Below are positions 29,697 to 40,603 of a stretch of DNA of 64,000 nucleotides, in pieces (positions within the stretch are counted from its first letter, which is position 1; every line of letters begins with the position of its first letter). Below the pieces are notes generated by a model. It was not told the DNA's origin, did not search any database, and worked only from the letters and a program-made list of their open reading frames with translations. The position numbers and the translations under genes are program-made. Origin of the DNA: Ignatzschineria sp. RMDPL8A (GTDB lineage Bacteria > Pseudomonadota > Gammaproteobacteria > Cardiobacteriales > Wohlfahrtiimonadaceae). The stretch spans positions 199,635-263,634 of the forward strand of contig NZ_JAPPWA010000001.1 of the NCBI RefSeq assembly GCF_029815055.1, given 5' to 3'.

Positions 29697-32026
29697 TATT
29701 TTGCCTCCTTAAGTAGATCGGCAGAGTAAAATGGTACGCTTCCTGCGAATTCAACGGGGATACGAACCACTTGATCCGCAAGTTTTTCCGTGACACGAAT
29801 CGAGAGCGACTGACCTTGCAGTTCAAATGTCTCCTTGCTCGCAATCATCGCAACGCCGGGATTAACCGCAATGCGTGCTCGTTTTGCAAGAGGGGTTTTT
29901 TGTAACGCTTCAGAACGGCGCACATAAGCATCGACTGAGTAGAGTGAACGTGAAGGAATCGCCATTAGAACATCACGAACATTTCGCTCATAACCTTCCA
30001 CGTTGATCTCAACAAAGTTGGTTGCCTCGCCCAATTCTTTTTGCGCTACATTCCATTCAGCTAAGATCTCGCCGGCATTAATATAATCAAATCCATCAAG
30101 TTGGAACTGATTGCCTAATACGCGCAATACTTTCCAGAGCGGACGAGCTTCCCCTTGAGGAAGCGCCGCTGCCGAAACGGTTTGGCATTTGCCTTCAAGA
30201 TTCACAAGTGAGCCCGGAGTTTCACCCCATGCCGCTACCGGCAACACAGTGGTTGCCACACGGCTGAGATAATCGCTAAAGAATGGCGTCATCGCCACAA
30301 CAATATCCGCTTTGGTTAATGCCGCATCGATCTGTGCTGGATTATGATAATCCTCTATCGGATCGATCGCACCTACTAATAGATACGCTTTTAATTGCGC
30401 ATCGATCATCGCTTTTGTATTAAGACCGCCCACATCAGGATGAACTTTCGTTAACATCGCACCCGTTGCATTCGCGCCTTCGCTGATATACCCAAAGTTC
30501 GCACCGCTTACCTTCGCAATCGCCATTGAGAGCGCTTGAATAAAGGCAAAGTCAGGATGACGAATCGCTTCCGCACCAAGCACCACCCACTGTTTTTTAC
30601 CTGCGAGCAGCTGATCAACGAGCGCTTGTCCTTCGGCACTTAACTCACCAGCGAACTGAAGAAGATTGCGATCAACCTCTACATTTTTCGACGTCGCTAA
30701 TGCGTTTAAGACCGCTGATAACTCACCAACCCATTTGCCCGGGTGGCGCACTAAGGCATTTACTGGAACGAGCTGGTCAGCATCATAGCTACTTAACATC
30801 GAAACGCGCGCGCCGTTTTTCACTGCATCACGCATACGAATACCAAGAACGGGAAGCTCCATACGAATGTCCGCACCAATCAGTGCAAACGAATCAAGTG
30901 CATTCACATCCGCAACTGACACACCTAAACCGCGATAGAGAGGTTCAGAACGATCATTACGGAAATCTTCTTGATTAAAACGATGGTCAATATTTTTAAT
31001 GCCGAGGGATTTCGCTAATTTCTGCGCTAAATGCATCTCTTCAACGGTGGCAAGCGGTGATACGAGAACGCCCACTTGATCTGCACCATGTTTTGAGATT
31101 ACTCCTTCGAGCACCATACGAGTTGCAAGCAATGCTTTCGCCCAATCAGTTTTCTCTAATTGGCCATCGCCCCCTTTAATATAAGGTGCTAAAGCACGAT
31201 CACTGCTATGGATCGCTTCATAACTGAAACGGTCACGGTCAGCAATCCAGATTTCATTAATCGCTTCATTTTCACGAGGAACGCTGCGTGCAATTTTACC
31301 GCGAAGGGTATGAATTGACGTGTTCGCGCCTAAACCATCATGAATGCTAATGGATGGGTGATTTTCATATTCCCAAGGACGCGCCTGATATTTAGATGGT
31401 TTTGCGGTGAGCGCTCCTACCGGACAGATATCGATAATATTGGCCGATACTTCCGATTTAAGCTCGTGCTCAATATGCGTTGTGATCTCTAAACGATCCC
31501 CACGATTCATCCCGCCAAGCTCGCGCATGCCTGCAATTTCATCGCCGTAACGTACACAACGGGTACATTGGATACAGCGATTCATAAAGGTTTCTACGAG
31601 TGGTCCGATATCAATTTTTTCATAATGGCGTTTCTCTTCTTCGAAAAGTGAGAGATTTTGACCATATTGATAGGAGAAATCTTGTAACTCACACTCACCA
31701 CCTTGGTCGCACACAGGGCAATCAAGTGGGTGATTAATGAGTAAAAATTCCATTACTGCTTTTTGTGCTTCACGCGCTTTTTCACTACGGGTACGCACAA
31801 TCATGCCATCCATAATGGGCGTTGCACACGCAGGCGCAGGTTTTGGCATGCGTTCAACATCCACTAAACACATCCGGCAACTTGCGGCGATGGAGAGCTT
31901 ATCGTGGTAGCAAAAACGTGGAATCGGAATCCCTGCGTTATCGGCTACTTCAATGAGCATGCTCCCTTTTGGCGCCTTAATCTCTTTGCCATCAATTGTA
32001 ATCGTGAGCATATTGTCGTTAGTCAT
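29696..32026 (-). CDS. nuoG: NADH-quinone oxidoreductase subunit G
   Basis: NuoG is the large peripheral subunit with several Fe-S clusters. The 776-residue protein begins with a 2Fe-2S ferredoxin domain (PRFCYHDKLSIAASCRMC). The N5 region follows, with HPLDCPVCDQGGECELQ, then CIQCTRCVRY and ICPVGALTAK. The rest is a molybdopterin-oxidoreductase-like fold. I do not see the extra Cys set of E. coli cluster N7 after it. It overlaps the nuoF stop by eight bases. Confidence 0.96.
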   Translation of the reverse strand: MTNDNMLTITIDGKEIKAPKGSMLIEVADNAGIPIPRFCYHDKLSIAASCRMCLVDVERMPKPAPACATPIMDGMIVRTRSEKAREAQKAVMEFLLINHPLDCPVCDQGGECELQDFSYQYGQNLSLFEEEKRHYEKIDIGPLVETFMNRCIQCTRCVRYGDEIAGMRELGGMNRGDRLEITTHIEHELKSEVSANIIDICPVGALTAKPSKYQARPWEYENHPSISIHDGLGANTSIHTLRGKIARSVPRENEAINEIWIADRDRFSYEAIHSSDRALAPYIKGGDGQLEKTDWAKALLATRMVLEGVISKHGADQVGVLVSPLATVEEMHLAQKLAKSLGIKNIDHRFNQEDFRNDRSEPLYRGLGVSVADVNALDSFALIGADIRMELPVLGIRMRDAVKNGARVSMLSSYDADQLVPVNALVRHPGKWVGELSAVLNALATSKNVEVDRNLLQFAGELSAEGQALVDQLLAGKKQWVVLGAEAIRHPDFAFIQALSMAIAKVSGANFGYISEGANATGAMLTKVHPDVGGLNTKAMIDAQLKAYLLVGAIDPIEDYHNPAQIDAALTKADIVVAMTPFFSDYLSRVATTVLPVAAWGETPGSLVNLEGKCQTVSAAALPQGEARPLWKVLRVLGNQFQLDGFDYINAGEILAEWNVAQKELGEATNFVEINVEGYERNVRDVLMAIPSRSLYSVDAYVRRSEALQKTPLAKRARIAVNPGVAMIASKETFELQGQSLSIRVTEKLADQVVRIPVEFAGSVPFYSADLLKEAK

Positions 32027-33311
32027 TATTTGCTCCCTCTACCATGCTGCGGCCATGTTCAATGTAATAAGCAAATTCTTCTGGGAAATGCTTAATAAAG
32101 CTCAATACAGGTGCCGCCGCTGCATCACCTAAAGCACAAATGGTTCGTCCACCAATATTATTGGCAACATGGAGTAAACGCTCCATATCTTCAGGACGGC
32201 CTTTACCTTCTAAAATACGTGTCACAATGCGGAATAACCAACCGGTTCCTTCGCGGCACGGCGTACATTGCCCGCACGATTCGCTAAAGTAGAAACTGGA
32301 AAGCGTTTGTAAGGCTTTGACCATATCGGTGGTTTCATCCATCACGATCACTGCGCCCGACCCCATCATTGAGCCTGCGCCTTTCGCGATCGAGTCGTAA
32401 TCCATGTTAACGCCCATCATAATATCCGCTGGCACAACAGGAACTGACGATCCGCCGGGAATCACCGCTTTTAATTTACGGCCTTTCCACACACCGCCGG
32501 CTAACTCTAAAAGATCCTTAAAGGGAGTCCCCATCGGAATCTCATAGTTACCGGGTTTGGCAACGTGTCCTGATACCGAGAAGATCTTTTGACCGCCTGC
32601 ACCGGGAATGCCGTGCTCTTTAAACCAATCGGGACCATTACGTAAAATGCGTCCAACCGATGAGAGCGATTCACAGTTATTAATGGTGGTCGGTTTACCG
32701 TACAAACCCACCGCCGCTGGGAATGGGGGTTTAAAACGTGGCTGACCTTTTTTACCTTCTAAGGATTCTAAAAGCGCCGTCTCTTCCCCACAGATATATG
32801 CGCCCGCACCGAGTGCTCCGTAGAGATGAATGTTAATGCCGGTTCCTTGGATATTATCGCCAAGAAGGCCCGCGTCTTTTGCCTCTTGAACCGCTTGTTC
32901 AAAACGCTCAAAGGGCTCATGCATAAACTCACCGCGCATATAGTTGTAACCCACTTCAGCACCGATTGCGAAGGCGCCAATCAGCATTCCTTCAACAAGT
33001 GCGTGCGGGTTAAAACGCAAAATATCACGGTCTTTACAGGTGCCGGGCTCAGATTCATCCGAGTTACAGACGAGATAGCTCTTAACGCCATCGCCTTTTG
33101 GCATAAAGCTCCACTTCACTCCGGTTGGGAACCCTGCCCCACCACGACCGCGAAGTTCAGACGCTTTTACCAATTCGATCACTTCATCACGGGACAATTC
33201 GCCGCGTAGAATCTTTTTCCAACCCTCATAGCCGCCGAGCTCCAAATAGGTGTCGATCGACCACGGATTGTCGTGACCTAGGGTAAAGTAACAAACTTCA
33301 TTCATAATCAT
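32019..33311 (-). CDS. nuoF: NADH-quinone oxidoreductase subunit F
   Basis: NuoF binds NADH, FMN and the N3 cluster. The 430-residue protein has the FMN/NAD motif LRGRGGAGFPTGVKW, NSDESEPGTCKDRDI, ALGAGAYICGEETALLESLEG and the cluster motif ESCGQCTPCREG with a later Cys in GRTICALGDAAA. The start ATG overlaps the nuoE stop codon (ATGA). Confidence 0.97.
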   Translation of the reverse strand: MIMNEVCYFTLGHDNPWSIDTYLELGGYEGWKKILRGELSRDEVIELVKASELRGRGGAGFPTGVKWSFMPKGDGVKSYLVCNSDESEPGTCKDRDILRFNPHALVEGMLIGAFAIGAEVGYNYMRGEFMHEPFERFEQAVQEAKDAGLLGDNIQGTGINIHLYGALGAGAYICGEETALLESLEGKKGQPRFKPPFPAAVGLYGKPTTINNCESLSSVGRILRNGPDWFKEHGIPGAGGQKIFSVSGHVAKPGNYEIPMGTPFKDLLELAGGVWKGRKLKAVIPGGSSVPVVPADIMMGVNMDYDSIAKGAGSMMGSGAVIVMDETTDMVKALQTLSSFYFSESCGQCTPCREGTGWLFRIVTRILEGKGRPEDMERLLHVANNIGGRTICALGDAAAAPVLSFIKHFPEEFAYYIEHGRSMVEGANND

Positions 33312-33832
33312 GCGTTTGCTCCTTTTGAATTCTCAATAATTTTATCTAAGATCTCATCGATCTTTTCGATCGTTAAGTTCTCGTGATATTCATGATTGAC
33401 CAGCGCTGCTGGGGCATTGGTACATGCCGCAATGCATTCGTCCTCTTTCTTTAATGAAAAAAGACCATCAGGGGTTGATTCGCCAGCTTTAATGCCTAAA
33501 CGATTCTCCACATGCGCTAAAATCTCCTCGCCGCCACGCAGCATGCAGGAGATATTGGTACAGATCATGAGTGCGTTTTTACCGCAGGGCTTCATTTCGT
33601 ACATTGAATAGAAGGTAGCAACCTCATATACCGCCACCGGTGGCAGATCTAAATACTCTGCAACGGCATCCATTAATTCGGTGGTGAGATAGCCTTCATT
33701 TTCATGTTGTACAGCACGAAGTGCAGCTAAGAGCGCTGATTGTTTGCGGTCATCAGGGAAACGTTGTAACCACGCATCAATTTCCGCTTGTACGTTCGCG
33801 CTTAAAATACTCTCTTTACCTTTCATCTTCAT
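33308..33832 (-). CDS. nuoE: NADH-quinone oxidoreductase subunit E
   Basis: NuoE is a thioredoxin-like subunit with the N1a 2Fe-2S cluster. The 174-residue protein has PPVAVYEVATFYSMYEMKPCGKN. The four cluster cysteines are in CTNISC and ECIAACTNAP. It lies 26 bases after nuoD. Confidence 0.96.
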   Translation of the reverse strand: MKMKGKESILSANVQAEIDAWLQRFPDDRKQSALLAALRAVQHENEGYLTTELMDAVAEYLDLPPVAVYEVATFYSMYEMKPCGKNALMICTNISCMLRGGEEILAHVENRLGIKAGESTPDGLFSLKKEDECIAACTNAPAALVNHEYHENLTIEKIDEILDKIIENSKGANA

Positions 33833-33858
33833 TACTCAACAATTGTCTATTTATCGAA

Positions 33859-35148
33859 CTATCGGTCAATATCACCGAACACCATGTCTTGGGTACCTAA
33901 AATCGCGACCAAGTCAGATAACATGTGGCCTTTTGCCATCTCATGCGTTGCTGAAATGTGCGGGAACCCAGGAGTTCTCAATTTAACGCGATAGGGCTTA
34001 TTCGCACCATCGGATACGAGGTAAACACCAAATTCACCTTTCGGATGCTCGATCGGAACATAGACCTCACCTTCGGGCACACAAAAGCCTTCAGTAAAGA
34101 CTTTAAATTGCTGAATTAAGGCTTCCATATCCTCTTTCACATCACCGCGTTTTGGAATCGTGACGCGTGAATCTTCACTCATCACCGGCCCTTCGTTTTT
34201 ACGGAGCCAATCGATACATTGACGAATAATGCGAACGGATTGATTCATCTCTTCAATGCGCACAAGGAAACGGTCATAACAGTCACCGTTCACGCCTACC
34301 GGCACATCAAATTCGAGCTGATCGTATACCGAATAAGGATGTTTCTTACGAATATCCCACTCAACGCCCGATCCGCGTAACATTGGCCCGGTAAATCCAA
34401 GCTCAATAGCGCGCTCAGCCGATACAACGCCGATGCCTACAACACGCTGTTTCCAGATACGGTTGCCGACGAGAAGCGCCTTATATTCCGGCATATGTTT
34501 GTTGTCAAAGCGATCGCAGAAATCTTCTAAGAAGTCGAGTACATCCCCTTGACGCGGTTTGTTGAGTTTATCAATCGTTTTTTGTGAACGAAGTTTTAAT
34601 GGGCGTTTTTTAAAGATGCGTCCGGGAATCCCTTTCTCATATTGAGGCATGGTTTTCGGAAGATCTTTCGCCACCCCGCCGATACGATAATAGAAGGGGT
34701 GAATCCGCGCGCCGGTAATCGCTTCCTGTAGATCGTAAAGTTCTTCACGATCGCGGAAACAGTAGAGCAGCATCGCCATTGCGCCTAAGTCATGCCCGTG
34801 TGCGCCTAACCACATAAGGTGGTTCATCACACGCGTGGTTTCATCCATAAGTACACGGATATATTGCGCACGAATCGGCACTTCGATACCAAGCAGTTTT
34901 TCAACCGCTAATACATACGCATGCTCGTTATTTAAACATGAACAGTAATCAAGACGGTCTAAATACCCAATCGAATGGGTGTAGGGCTTCGCTTCCATCA
35001 ACTTTTCAGTTCCACGATGGAGAAGACCGATATGAACGTCTGCGCGCTCAACCGTCTCACCGCGAAGCTCCAAAATCATCCGCATAACCCCGTGTGCTGC
35101 CGGATGCTGCGGACCAAAGTTCAGTGTGTAGTTTTCAATATTTGCCAT
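33859..35148 (-). CDS. nuoD: NADH-quinone oxidoreductase subunit D
   Basis: NuoD is the 49-kDa-type subunit that lines the quinone site. The 429-residue protein starts [19 protein letters not shown] and contains [38 protein letters not shown] and the C-terminal [14 protein letters not shown]. It is a separate gene from nuoC here, unlike the fused nuoCD of E. coli. Confidence 0.97.
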   Translation of the reverse strand: MANIENYTLNFGPQHPAAHGVMRMILELRGETVERADVHIGLLHRGTEKLMEAKPYTHSIGYLDRLDYCSCLNNEHAYVLAVEKLLGIEVPIRAQYIRVLMDETTRVMNHLMWLGAHGHDLGAMAMLLYCFRDREELYDLQEAITGARIHPFYYRIGGVAKDLPKTMPQYEKGIPGRIFKKRPLKLRSQKTIDKLNKPRQGDVLDFLEDFCDRFDNKHMPEYKALLVGNRIWKQRVVGIGVVSAERAIELGFTGPMLRGSGVEWDIRKKHPYSVYDQLEFDVPVGVNGDCYDRFLVRIEEMNQSVRIIRQCIDWLRKNEGPVMSEDSRVTIPKRGDVKEDMEALIQQFKVFTEGFCVPEGEVYVPIEHPKGEFGVYLVSDGANKPYRVKLRTPGFPHISATHEMAKGHMLSDLVAILGTQDMVFGDIDR

Positions 35149-35151
35149 AAT

Positions 35152-35853
35152 CTAGTTCCCTTCCCCTTTACGAATCGTCCGAGGAATGTTGACACGCGAC
35201 TCAATCGTCACAGGCTGATACGCCACACGACGCAGTTCCGCATCATAGATCACCTCAACATTTCCGGTTAATGGGAAATCTTTACGGAGCGGGTGACCGA
35301 TAAAGCCATAATCCGTGAGGATACGGCGCAGATCCGGATGCCCTTTAAATCCAATGCCGAACATGTCGAAGACTTCACGCTCATACCAGTTTGCCGCCGC
35401 CCAAAGATCCACAGCGGAATCGAGCATTGGAAGCGCGCCTTTACGAGATTCGTCAACAAAACATTTAACGCGAACGCGCGAGTTGTGCGTTAGCGACAGA
35501 AGGTGATATACCACCGCAAAGCGTTCCGGCATGCGTTTATTCGCGATCACAGGTTCTAAGTGATCCGCATCTTGTCCGGTCGTGCGTTTGGTAACCCCTC
35601 GGCTAAATCCGTGATTCGACGCTTCAATATCCCACTCAGCAATACCGTAGGCAGCATAATCCACCGCCGTAATGTCGCTAAGCTGTTTAAAGTCGAGTTC
35701 AGGAGAATTTTTTAGGAGGGAGAGGGCGTCAAAAAGAGAGTCTTGGCCTACAGTGATTGTAAGCTCGTCGAGGAATACTGCTGAGTCTTTGACGTAATCT
35801 GGAAGCAGTTTTTTGATGCAGGAGAGTAACTCTTGTGGATTTCTAATAGTCAT
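35152..35853 (-). CDS. nuoC: NADH-quinone oxidoreductase subunit C
   Basis: NuoC is the 30-kDa-type peripheral subunit. The 233-residue protein has FAVVYHLLSLTHNSRVRVKCF, the signature WYEREVFDMFGIGFKGHPDLRRILTDYGF, and the ending HPLRKDFPLTG. It is separated from nuoD by three bases. Around residue 75-100 there is an extra segment (NHGFSRGVTKRTTGQDADHL) not present in short NuoC proteins. Confidence 0.95.
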   Translation of the reverse strand: MTIRNPQELLSCIKKLLPDYVKDSAVFLDELTITVGQDSLFDALSLLKNSPELDFKQLSDITAVDYAAYGIAEWDIEASNHGFSRGVTKRTTGQDADHLEPVIANKRMPERFAVVYHLLSLTHNSRVRVKCFVDESRKGALPMLDSAVDLWAAANWYEREVFDMFGIGFKGHPDLRRILTDYGFIGHPLRKDFPLTGNVEVIYDAELRRVAYQPVTIESRVNIPRTIRKGEGN

Positions 35854-35860
35854 AATTCAC

Positions 35861-36346
35861 CTACCCTAATCGTGCAATTGTGCTGGTGCGTTTAATTTTC
35901 TCATGGAGTTGCATAATGCCGTAAATTAACGCTTCAGCCGTAGGGGGACAGCCCGGCACATAGACGTCAACCGGCACAACCCGATCCGCCCCGCGCACCA
36001 CTGAATATGAGTAGTGATAATACCCACCCCCATTTGCACAAGAACCCATGGAGATAACCCATTTTGGCTCTGGCATCTGGTCATATACTTTTCGCAGTGG
36101 CACTGCCATTTTATTCGTCAATGTCCCTGCGATAATCATGAGGTCTGCCTGTCTTGGTGAGGCCCTAAATACCCCGCCCCCAAAACGCTCAAGGTCATAA
36201 CGCGCCGCTCCGGCATGCATCATCTCAAGCGCACAACACGCAAGTCCAAATGTTACCGGCCATAACGACCCCGTTCTTGCCCAGTTAATTGCCGAGTCAA
36301 GCGTGGTGGTTACAAAGCCTTCTTCTAACTTTCCTTCTAATCCCAT
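35861..36346 (-). CDS. nuoB: NADH-quinone oxidoreductase subunit B
   Basis: NuoB holds the terminal cluster N2. The 161-residue protein has [13 protein letters not shown] with the tandem cysteines, a third in [19 protein letters not shown] and a fourth in [18 protein letters not shown] frame open to 36367 exists. AAGGAG lies seven bases before the ATG at 36346, inside the nuoA coding end, so the genes overlap by ten bases. Confidence 0.96.
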   Translation of the reverse strand: MGLEGKLEEGFVTTTLDSAINWARTGSLWPVTFGLACCALEMMHAGAARYDLERFGGGVFRASPRQADLMIIAGTLTNKMAVPLRKVYDQMPEPKWVISMGSCANGGGYYHYSYSVVRGADRVVPVDVYVPGCPPTAEALIYGIMQLHEKIKRTSTIARLG

Positions 36347-36690
36347 TCCAACGCTCCTTTTTTCCATTCATACGCAAAACCAGCCACGAGCAGAAGTAGG
36401 AATACAACCCCCGCAATAATGCCTGGTAAACCGATGTGATTAAATGCCGCTGCCCAAGGAATTAAGAAGATTAATTCAAGGTCAAAGACGATAAAGAGAA
36501 TGGCAACAAGGTAGAATCGAACGTCAAATTTAAGCCGCGCATCTTCAAACGCCTCAAAACCACTCTCGTAAGGAGAGAGTTTTTCCGCATTCGGTTTGCT
36601 TGGACTCAGTACGTAACCTAGCCCTATTATTACTGCAGCGAATAAAAAGCTGAAAATAATAAAGACCAGTATAGGAAGATATTGCATCAT
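36337..36690 (-). CDS. nuoA: NADH-quinone oxidoreductase subunit A
   Basis: NuoA is a three-helix membrane subunit. The 117-residue form starts [17 protein letters not shown] and has the signature [36 protein letters not shown]. The frame could open at a TTG at 36708, but that codon overlaps the GGAGG ribosome-binding site, so ATG 36690 (or 36687) is preferred. It is the first gene of the nuo operon. Confidence 0.94.
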   Translation of the reverse strand: MMQYLPILVFIIFSFLFAAVIIGLGYVLSPSKPNAEKLSPYESGFEAFEDARLKFDVRFYLVAILFIVFDLELIFLIPWAAAFNHIGLPGIIAGVVFLLLLVAGFAYEWKKGALEWD

Positions 36691-36780
36691 ACCTACGAAT
36701 TCCTCCAATCTGTAATTTAATATGTTTTATTGACGGAACAAGCTTCTAGAGATGGAAAACCCCTGTTAAAGCCTGTAATA

Positions 36781-36802
36781 TATACACACTACACCGTGTA
36801 TA
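36781..36802. promoter_or_regulatory. Operator-like inverted repeat TATACAC-N8-GTGTATA
   Basis: A perfect seven-base inverted repeat separated by eight bases lies midway between the divergent nuoA and M20-hydrolase genes. Close by, 36822-36832 reads TGATTATCATT, the core of a Fur box but with poor flanks. The regulator is unknown. Confidence 0.45.
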
Positions 36803-36880
36803 CCGATCCGTTCATACTAATTGATTATCATTGAAAATAAAAGTCATTAGTCGTTTTTTGTACTAACTTAGAAGAATATT

Positions 36881-38071
36881 ATGCCACATAATTCTCTTAA
36901 AAATCTAGATTCCCCATTAATTAATAAACTCCGTAATTATGAGCCGGAATTTATCGAAATCCGCAAAAATCTCCATCAAAATCCTGAGTTATCCCGCGAG
37001 GAATATAAAACGGCGGATTATATTGAAAATTGCTTAAAATCATGGAATATCGAAACCCATCGATTAATCGGCACGGGGATTATCGGAATCATTAAAAAAG
37101 GGCAGTCTAATCGCAATATCGGGCTGCGGGCGGATATTGATGCATTACCCATTAATGAATCAAATAATCTTCCCTACACCTCGCAAACCCCAGGTGTTAT
37201 GCACGCTTGCGGACATGATGGGCATATGACAACCCTCTTAATGGCGGCGAAATATCTTCAGTTTGATGCGGAATTTGATGGGATTGTTACGCTGATTTTT
37301 CAGCCGGATGAAGAGGATACTGCTGGCGCTAAACGCATGATTGAGGCAGGTCTTTTTGAGAAATTCCCCGTCGACACCGTCTTTGCGTATCATAATTATC
37401 CCGGCGCAAAAACCGGCGATGTACTGATTCGTGATGGCGCGCAGATGGCGGGCACTTGCACCATTCGCATTAAGGTAAAAAGCTGTGGCGGACACGCAGC
37501 GCACCCCTATCAAACCGTCGACACCATCTATGTTGCGGCCCAAATCGTCACCGCGCTTCAATCGATTCCCGCACGAAATCTCTCCGCCATCGACTCAGCG
37601 GTGATTACCATCGGCACCATTCACGGCGGCGTTGCCAATAATGCGATTCCCGGCGAAGTGGCGATGACCGGCACGCTCCGCTATTTTGATGTGGCTATCC
37701 GCGAAAAAGTGAAAGCGCGCATTCGCGAACTTGTTGAATTTACCGCAGAAAGCTACGGCGCAACAGCAGAGGTTGAATTGATCGATGGCTATATCCCCAC
37801 CATTAATGAACCCAACGCCACCGCCTTTGCCATTAACAGCATCGAATCACTCATTAAACCCGAGCACCTGCATTTTGATAAAATCCCCTCGATGGGCGCG
37901 GAAGATTTTGGCTTTATGCTCGCGGAAAAACCGGGAGCGTATTTTTATCTCGGTAATGATAAAAGCGACACCCTCACCCCACTTCATACAAGTGGTTTTG
38001 ATTTTGATGACCGTAACTTATTGATTGGGTCAGCTATTTTTTGTCAGCTTGCCCTCGACTATTTAAAATAG
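36881..38071 (+). CDS. M20D-family amidohydrolase (N-acyl amino acid / hippurate hydrolase type)
   Basis: The 396-residue cytoplasmic metallohydrolase has the M20D pattern: LRADIDALPI, MHACGHDGHMTTLL with metal ligands, FQPDEEDTAGAKRMIEAG with the catalytic Glu, AYHNYPG, a dimerisation domain starting near GGHAAHPYQTVDT, and the terminal ligand in TPLHTSGFDFDD. Members remove acyl groups from amino acids or related amides; the substrate here is not predictable. It is divergent from nuoA. There is no secretion signal. Confidence 0.9.
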   Translation: MPHNSLKNLDSPLINKLRNYEPEFIEIRKNLHQNPELSREEYKTADYIENCLKSWNIETHRLIGTGIIGIIKKGQSNRNIGLRADIDALPINESNNLPYTSQTPGVMHACGHDGHMTTLLMAAKYLQFDAEFDGIVTLIFQPDEEDTAGAKRMIEAGLFEKFPVDTVFAYHNYPGAKTGDVLIRDGAQMAGTCTIRIKVKSCGGHAAHPYQTVDTIYVAAQIVTALQSIPARNLSAIDSAVITIGTIHGGVANNAIPGEVAMTGTLRYFDVAIREKVKARIRELVEFTAESYGATAEVELIDGYIPTINEPNATAFAINSIESLIKPEHLHFDKIPSMGAEDFGFMLAEKPGAYFYLGNDKSDTLTPLHTSGFDFDDRNLLIGSAIFCQLALDYLK

Positions 38072-38166
38072 TGCACGCAAAAAATCACCTTATCAATTAA
38101 TATGAGTTATCATTCGCTTAATTGATCTTAGTTAAGGGGCAACCCCATCTTAACGTGATAATTTTA

Positions 38167-38196
38167 TTGCCAAGTAGTATACTAACGCAAGATAAT
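38167..38196 (+). promoter_or_regulatory. Candidate sigma70 promoter of the DUF4124 gene
   Basis: TTGCCA at 38167-38172 and GATAAT at 38191-38196 are separated by 18 bases, about 30 bases upstream of the start codon. Confidence 0.45.
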
Positions 38197-38227
38197 AGTT
38201 CGATAATTAATAAAGAGAGATAACACT

Positions 38228-38773
38228 ATGAAACGTCTTACAGCGACGCTTTTAAGTGCGTTCATTTTAAGTGCTCTGATGGGCACCGGCTACGCACAAA
38301 ACGATGGTCGAACCACGATCTATAAGTGGACCGACGCATCAGGCACTACCTATTACGGCCAAACACCGCCTCCCGGCATGAGTGGCAATCGCATCGAGGT
38401 TTTAGAATCGTCGACCGCTTTTTTAGTGCCTAAAGATCGTGAGCGTTACGAAGGTCAGCAAGAGGCGACAACGCCGAAAACCCCTTCATTCTCTGGTTTC
38501 TCTCAATTAAATGAAGAGAAAGAGGCCGACGCAAAAAAGAGCGAATCTACTGAAAAACTTCTCGAAGAAGCGCGTTCAGTAGCGAAAAATCGCGACGCAA
38601 AACGCTGTGAAGAGGCCACCGATTATCTCAATTCGCTCAATGATTATATGGGCGGCGAATATGGCAAACTCAAAATGGCCAATGAAGATGGCACCTATCG
38701 CACCTTAGATGAAATTGAAGTGCGCGAGCTTCACGAACAAGCGATGCGCGATGTTGAGATCTTCTGCGAATAA
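38228..38773 (+). CDS. Secreted DUF4124-domain protein
   Basis: The 181-residue protein starts with a signal peptide of about 22 residues (KRLTATLLSAFILSALMG, then a GYA-Q cleavage site). It then has the DUF4124 motif IYKWTDASGTTYYGQTPPPG at residues ~30-50. The rest is charged and probably helical, with one Cys at ~138 (KRCEEA) and one near the end. DUF4124 proteins are periplasmic and of unknown function. The gene is monocistronic with a terminator after it. Confidence 0.85.
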   Translation: MKRLTATLLSAFILSALMGTGYAQNDGRTTIYKWTDASGTTYYGQTPPPGMSGNRIEVLESSTAFLVPKDRERYEGQQEATTPKTPSFSGFSQLNEEKEADAKKSESTEKLLEEARSVAKNRDAKRCEEATDYLNSLNDYMGGEYGKLKMANEDGTYRTLDEIEVRELHEQAMRDVEIFCE

Positions 38774-38795
38774 TTTTTGAAGACAGCATTCCACA

Positions 38796-38829
38796 AAAAG
38801 GGCTACACTAGAGCGTAGCCCTTTTTTTT
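38796..38829 (+). terminator. Terminator after the DUF4124 gene
   Basis: AAAAGGGCTAC and GTAGCCCTTTT form the stem, followed by a run of eight T. It ends just before proS. Confidence 0.9.
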
Positions 38830-38861
38830 CCTTATTTTTATTAACCAAAGCATTGTTGAAT

Positions 38862-40568
38862 ATGAGAACGTCTAACTTTTTAATCAATACTTTACGAGAA
38901 ACCCCTAACGATGCGGAACTTGCGTCCCATCAGTTAATGCTTCGCGCGGGCCTTATTCGCCGTGTGACATCGGGAATCTATACTTGGAGCCCCCTCGGAT
39001 TACGCGTGCTCAAAAAAACCGAAGCAATCGTGCGTGACGAGATGGAAAAAGCCGGAGCATTGGAAGTCTTAATGCCCTCCGCTCAACCTGCCGAACTCTG
39101 GAAAGAATCCGGTCGCTGGGAACAATTTGGCCCCGAACTGCTTCGCTTTAAAGACCGCCACAATCGCGATTACTGCTTGGGTCCGACCCACGAAGAGGTG
39201 ATCACCGATTTTGCGCGCAATGAATTAAAAAGTTATCGCCAATTGCCGATCAATTTCTTCCAAATGCAGTGGAAATTCCGCGATGAAATTCGCCCTCGCT
39301 TTGGTGTTATGCGTTCGCGCGAATTCTTAATGAAAGATGCCTACTCATTCCACATCGATAAAGAGTCGCTCGATCAGACCTACAACCGCATGTATGAAGC
39401 GTACAGCAATATTCTCGATCGGTTAAAGCTTGAATATCGCGCGGTATTTGCCGATTCTGGCGCAATTGGGGGCAGTAAATCCCAAGAATTCCATGTGATC
39501 GCCGATGCTGGTGAAGATACCATTGTCTACTCGGATGGTTCCGATTATGCGGCAAACGTCGAAGCGGCGGAAGCGATCGTCGTAGGCACGCGCCGTGATG
39601 CCGATCAACCGCTCCGCAAAATGGAAACGCCCGGCGTTAAAACCATTGATGATCTCTCGCGCTTTTTCAATATGCCGCCTGAAATGCTGTTAAAAACCCT
39701 CGTGCTTCACGATACTGATGGCGAGCTCATTGCGGTCTGCCTCCGTGGCGATCACGAACTCAATGAAGTAAAAGCAGAAAACTCAGGTCTTTTCCAAGTA
39801 CCGCTCTCCTTTGCCTCCGATGAAGAGATTGAGGAAAAACTCAACACCACTCCCGGCTCCATTGGCCCGGTGAATCTTCCGATTCGCGTGGTATTTGACC
39901 GACAAGCAGCCGTGATGAGTAACTTTAGCTGCGGCGCGAATGAAACCGGTTTCCACTATATCGGCGTTAATATTGGCCGAGACCTTGATGAACCTGAATC
40001 GCTTGATCTGCGTGAAGTGAAAGAGGGCGATCCTTCCCCTTGCGGTAAGGGTAAACTTCGCATCGCTCGCGGAATTGAAGTGGGGCATATTTTCCAACTC
40101 GGGAATAAATATTCAGCAGCCCTTGGCGCAACGGTATTAGATGAAAACGGAAAAGCGGCAGTGATGGAGATGGGTTGTTACGGCGTTGGGGTGACCCGTA
40201 TTGTGGCCGCAGCGATCGAACAATCACACGATGATACAGGCATTATTTGGCCCGAAGCGATCGCGCCCTTTACTGTATCGCTCATTCCGATGAATTATCA
40301 TAAATCAGAGCTCGTCAAAGAGACCACCGATTCACTCTATAGTGATCTCACGAAACTCGGCATTGAAGTTCTCCTTGAAGACCGTAATGTCCGCGCCGGT
40401 GAAGCGTTTAGCGACCATGAATTGATCGGAATTCCGCACCGCGTTGTGATTGGTGAACGTAGCTTAAAGCAGGGCGAACTTGAATATAAAGGCCGTACTG
40501 ATAGCGACGCGACCATGGTAAACGCCGATGAAATTATCGCATTCTTACAAGATAAAATTGCTCAATAA
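38862..40568 (+). CDS. proS: Prolyl-tRNA synthetase
   Basis: This is the bacterial-type ProRS with an editing insertion, 568 residues. It starts [34 protein letters not shown]. The class II motifs are visible: [13 protein letters not shown] (motif 1 area), [26 protein letters not shown] (motif 2) and [17 protein letters not shown] (motif 3). The editing (YbaK) domain spans ~220-410. An in-frame TTG at 38853 is an alternative start; ATG 38862 matches homologues. Confidence 0.97.
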   Translation: MRTSNFLINTLRETPNDAELASHQLMLRAGLIRRVTSGIYTWSPLGLRVLKKTEAIVRDEMEKAGALEVLMPSAQPAELWKESGRWEQFGPELLRFKDRHNRDYCLGPTHEEVITDFARNELKSYRQLPINFFQMQWKFRDEIRPRFGVMRSREFLMKDAYSFHIDKESLDQTYNRMYEAYSNILDRLKLEYRAVFADSGAIGGSKSQEFHVIADAGEDTIVYSDGSDYAANVEAAEAIVVGTRRDADQPLRKMETPGVKTIDDLSRFFNMPPEMLLKTLVLHDTDGELIAVCLRGDHELNEVKAENSGLFQVPLSFASDEEIEEKLNTTPGSIGPVNLPIRVVFDRQAAVMSNFSCGANETGFHYIGVNIGRDLDEPESLDLREVKEGDPSPCGKGKLRIARGIEVGHIFQLGNKYSAALGATVLDENGKAAVMEMGCYGVGVTRIVAAAIEQSHDDTGIIWPEAIAPFTVSLIPMNYHKSELVKETTDSLYSDLTKLGIEVLLEDRNVRAGEAFSDHELIGIPHRVVIGERSLKQGELEYKGRTDSDATMVNADEIIAFLQDKIAQ

Positions 40569-40603
40569 TCGGCTAGATACATAACCATTAAAATGAGTTC
40601 AAC

